Below, in pieces: positions 13,190 through 13,225 of a stretch of 13,225 bases of DNA. The notes under the pieces are model-generated. The model made no database searches. It had not been told where the DNA came from and saw only the letters and a list, made by a program, of their open reading frames with translations. A program made the position numbers and the translations under genes. The stretch spans positions 1-13,225 of the forward strand of contig CAJKSU010000063.1 of the NCBI GenBank assembly GCA_905202605.1, read 5' to 3'. Source of the DNA: an uncultured Eubacteriales bacterium (GTDB lineage: Bacteria > Bacillota > Clostridia > Oscillospirales > Oscillospiraceae). Each line of letters opens with the position of its first letter. Position 1 is the first letter of the stretch.

Positions 13190-13225
13190 CCGGGTATAGC
13201 GAAGTTGGTATCGCGCCTGGTTTGG
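13190..13225 (+). tRNA. tRNA-Pro(UGG), 5' part, cut by the window edge
   Basis: Acceptor 5' strand CCGGGTA (13190-13196), TA, D arm GCGA-AGTTGGTA-TCGC (13199-13214), G, anticodon stem CCTGG (13216-13220), TT, anticodon TGG (13223-13225), where the window ends. It has its own strong promoter and no defect in the visible half, so it is probably the functional gene; the 3' half is outside the window. Because the two upstream copies break at the same point, it could instead be a third truncated copy. Confidence 0.65.

Noticed and set aside
1..13225. CRISPR arrays, insertion sequences, transposase genes
   Set aside because: No regularly spaced repeats and no transposase-like reading frames were seen on either strand.

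Overview
The window reads as chromosomal DNA of a low-temperature-signature-free, moderately GC-rich (roughly mid-50s % by eye) anaerobic Firmicute, most likely a gut clostridium of the Oscillospiraceae/Ruminococcaceae type. Support: strong AGGAGG-type ribosome binding sites, sigma-A promoters close to TTGACA-17-TATAAT, TagO/WecA-type lipid-carrier transferase, type III pantothenate kinase, a DUF4179 protein, and an intergenic palindrome-rich repeat of a kind I associate with that family. The genus is inference; the sequence alone does not prove it.

Layout, left to right. 1-858 (+): 3' part of a DUF4179-like surface protein. 908-2093 (-): DUF2461 protein and nitroreductase, overlapping by 8 nt. 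2121-2335: structured repeat between the nitroreductase and glmS. 2369-4213 (-): glmS with its own promoter and a roughly 100-nt GC-rich leader. 4455-5603 (+): MalY/PatB-type PLP enzyme, divergent from glmS. 5664-6936 (-): coaX and a YfcE-like phosphodiesterase, overlapping by 17 nt. 7015-7811 (+): three small overlapping genes of unknown function. 7846-9989 (-): trpS followed by an undecaprenyl-phosphate sugar-1-phosphate transferase. 10226-12111 (+): gltX and a MutT-like Nudix hydrolase, overlapping by 4 nt. 12154-12747 (-): maltose/galactoside O-acetyltransferase family protein. All four convergent gene pairs meet at a hairpin terminator.

The most unusual part is the right end (12856-13225). 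Three tRNA-Pro(UGG) 5' halves lie in tandem on the + strand. The first two stop at the anticodon loop and have no recognisable 3' half; the third is cut by the window edge exactly at its anticodon and is probably the functional gene. The first and third have good sigma-A promoters, and a pair of TGACCACA direct repeats lies between the second and third. The favoured explanation is repeated integration of mobile elements at the anticodon loop of a tRNA-Pro gene, each bringing a replacement 5' half, followed by loss of the element bodies. No integrase gene is present in the window, so this remains a hypothesis.

Functionally the genes are mostly housekeeping: amino-sugar supply for the envelope (glmS, TagO/WecA-like), translation (trpS, gltX, tRNA-Pro), CoA synthesis (coaX), nucleotide-pool cleaning (Nudix), sulfur amino acid or PLP chemistry (PatB-like) and redox metabolism (nitroreductase).
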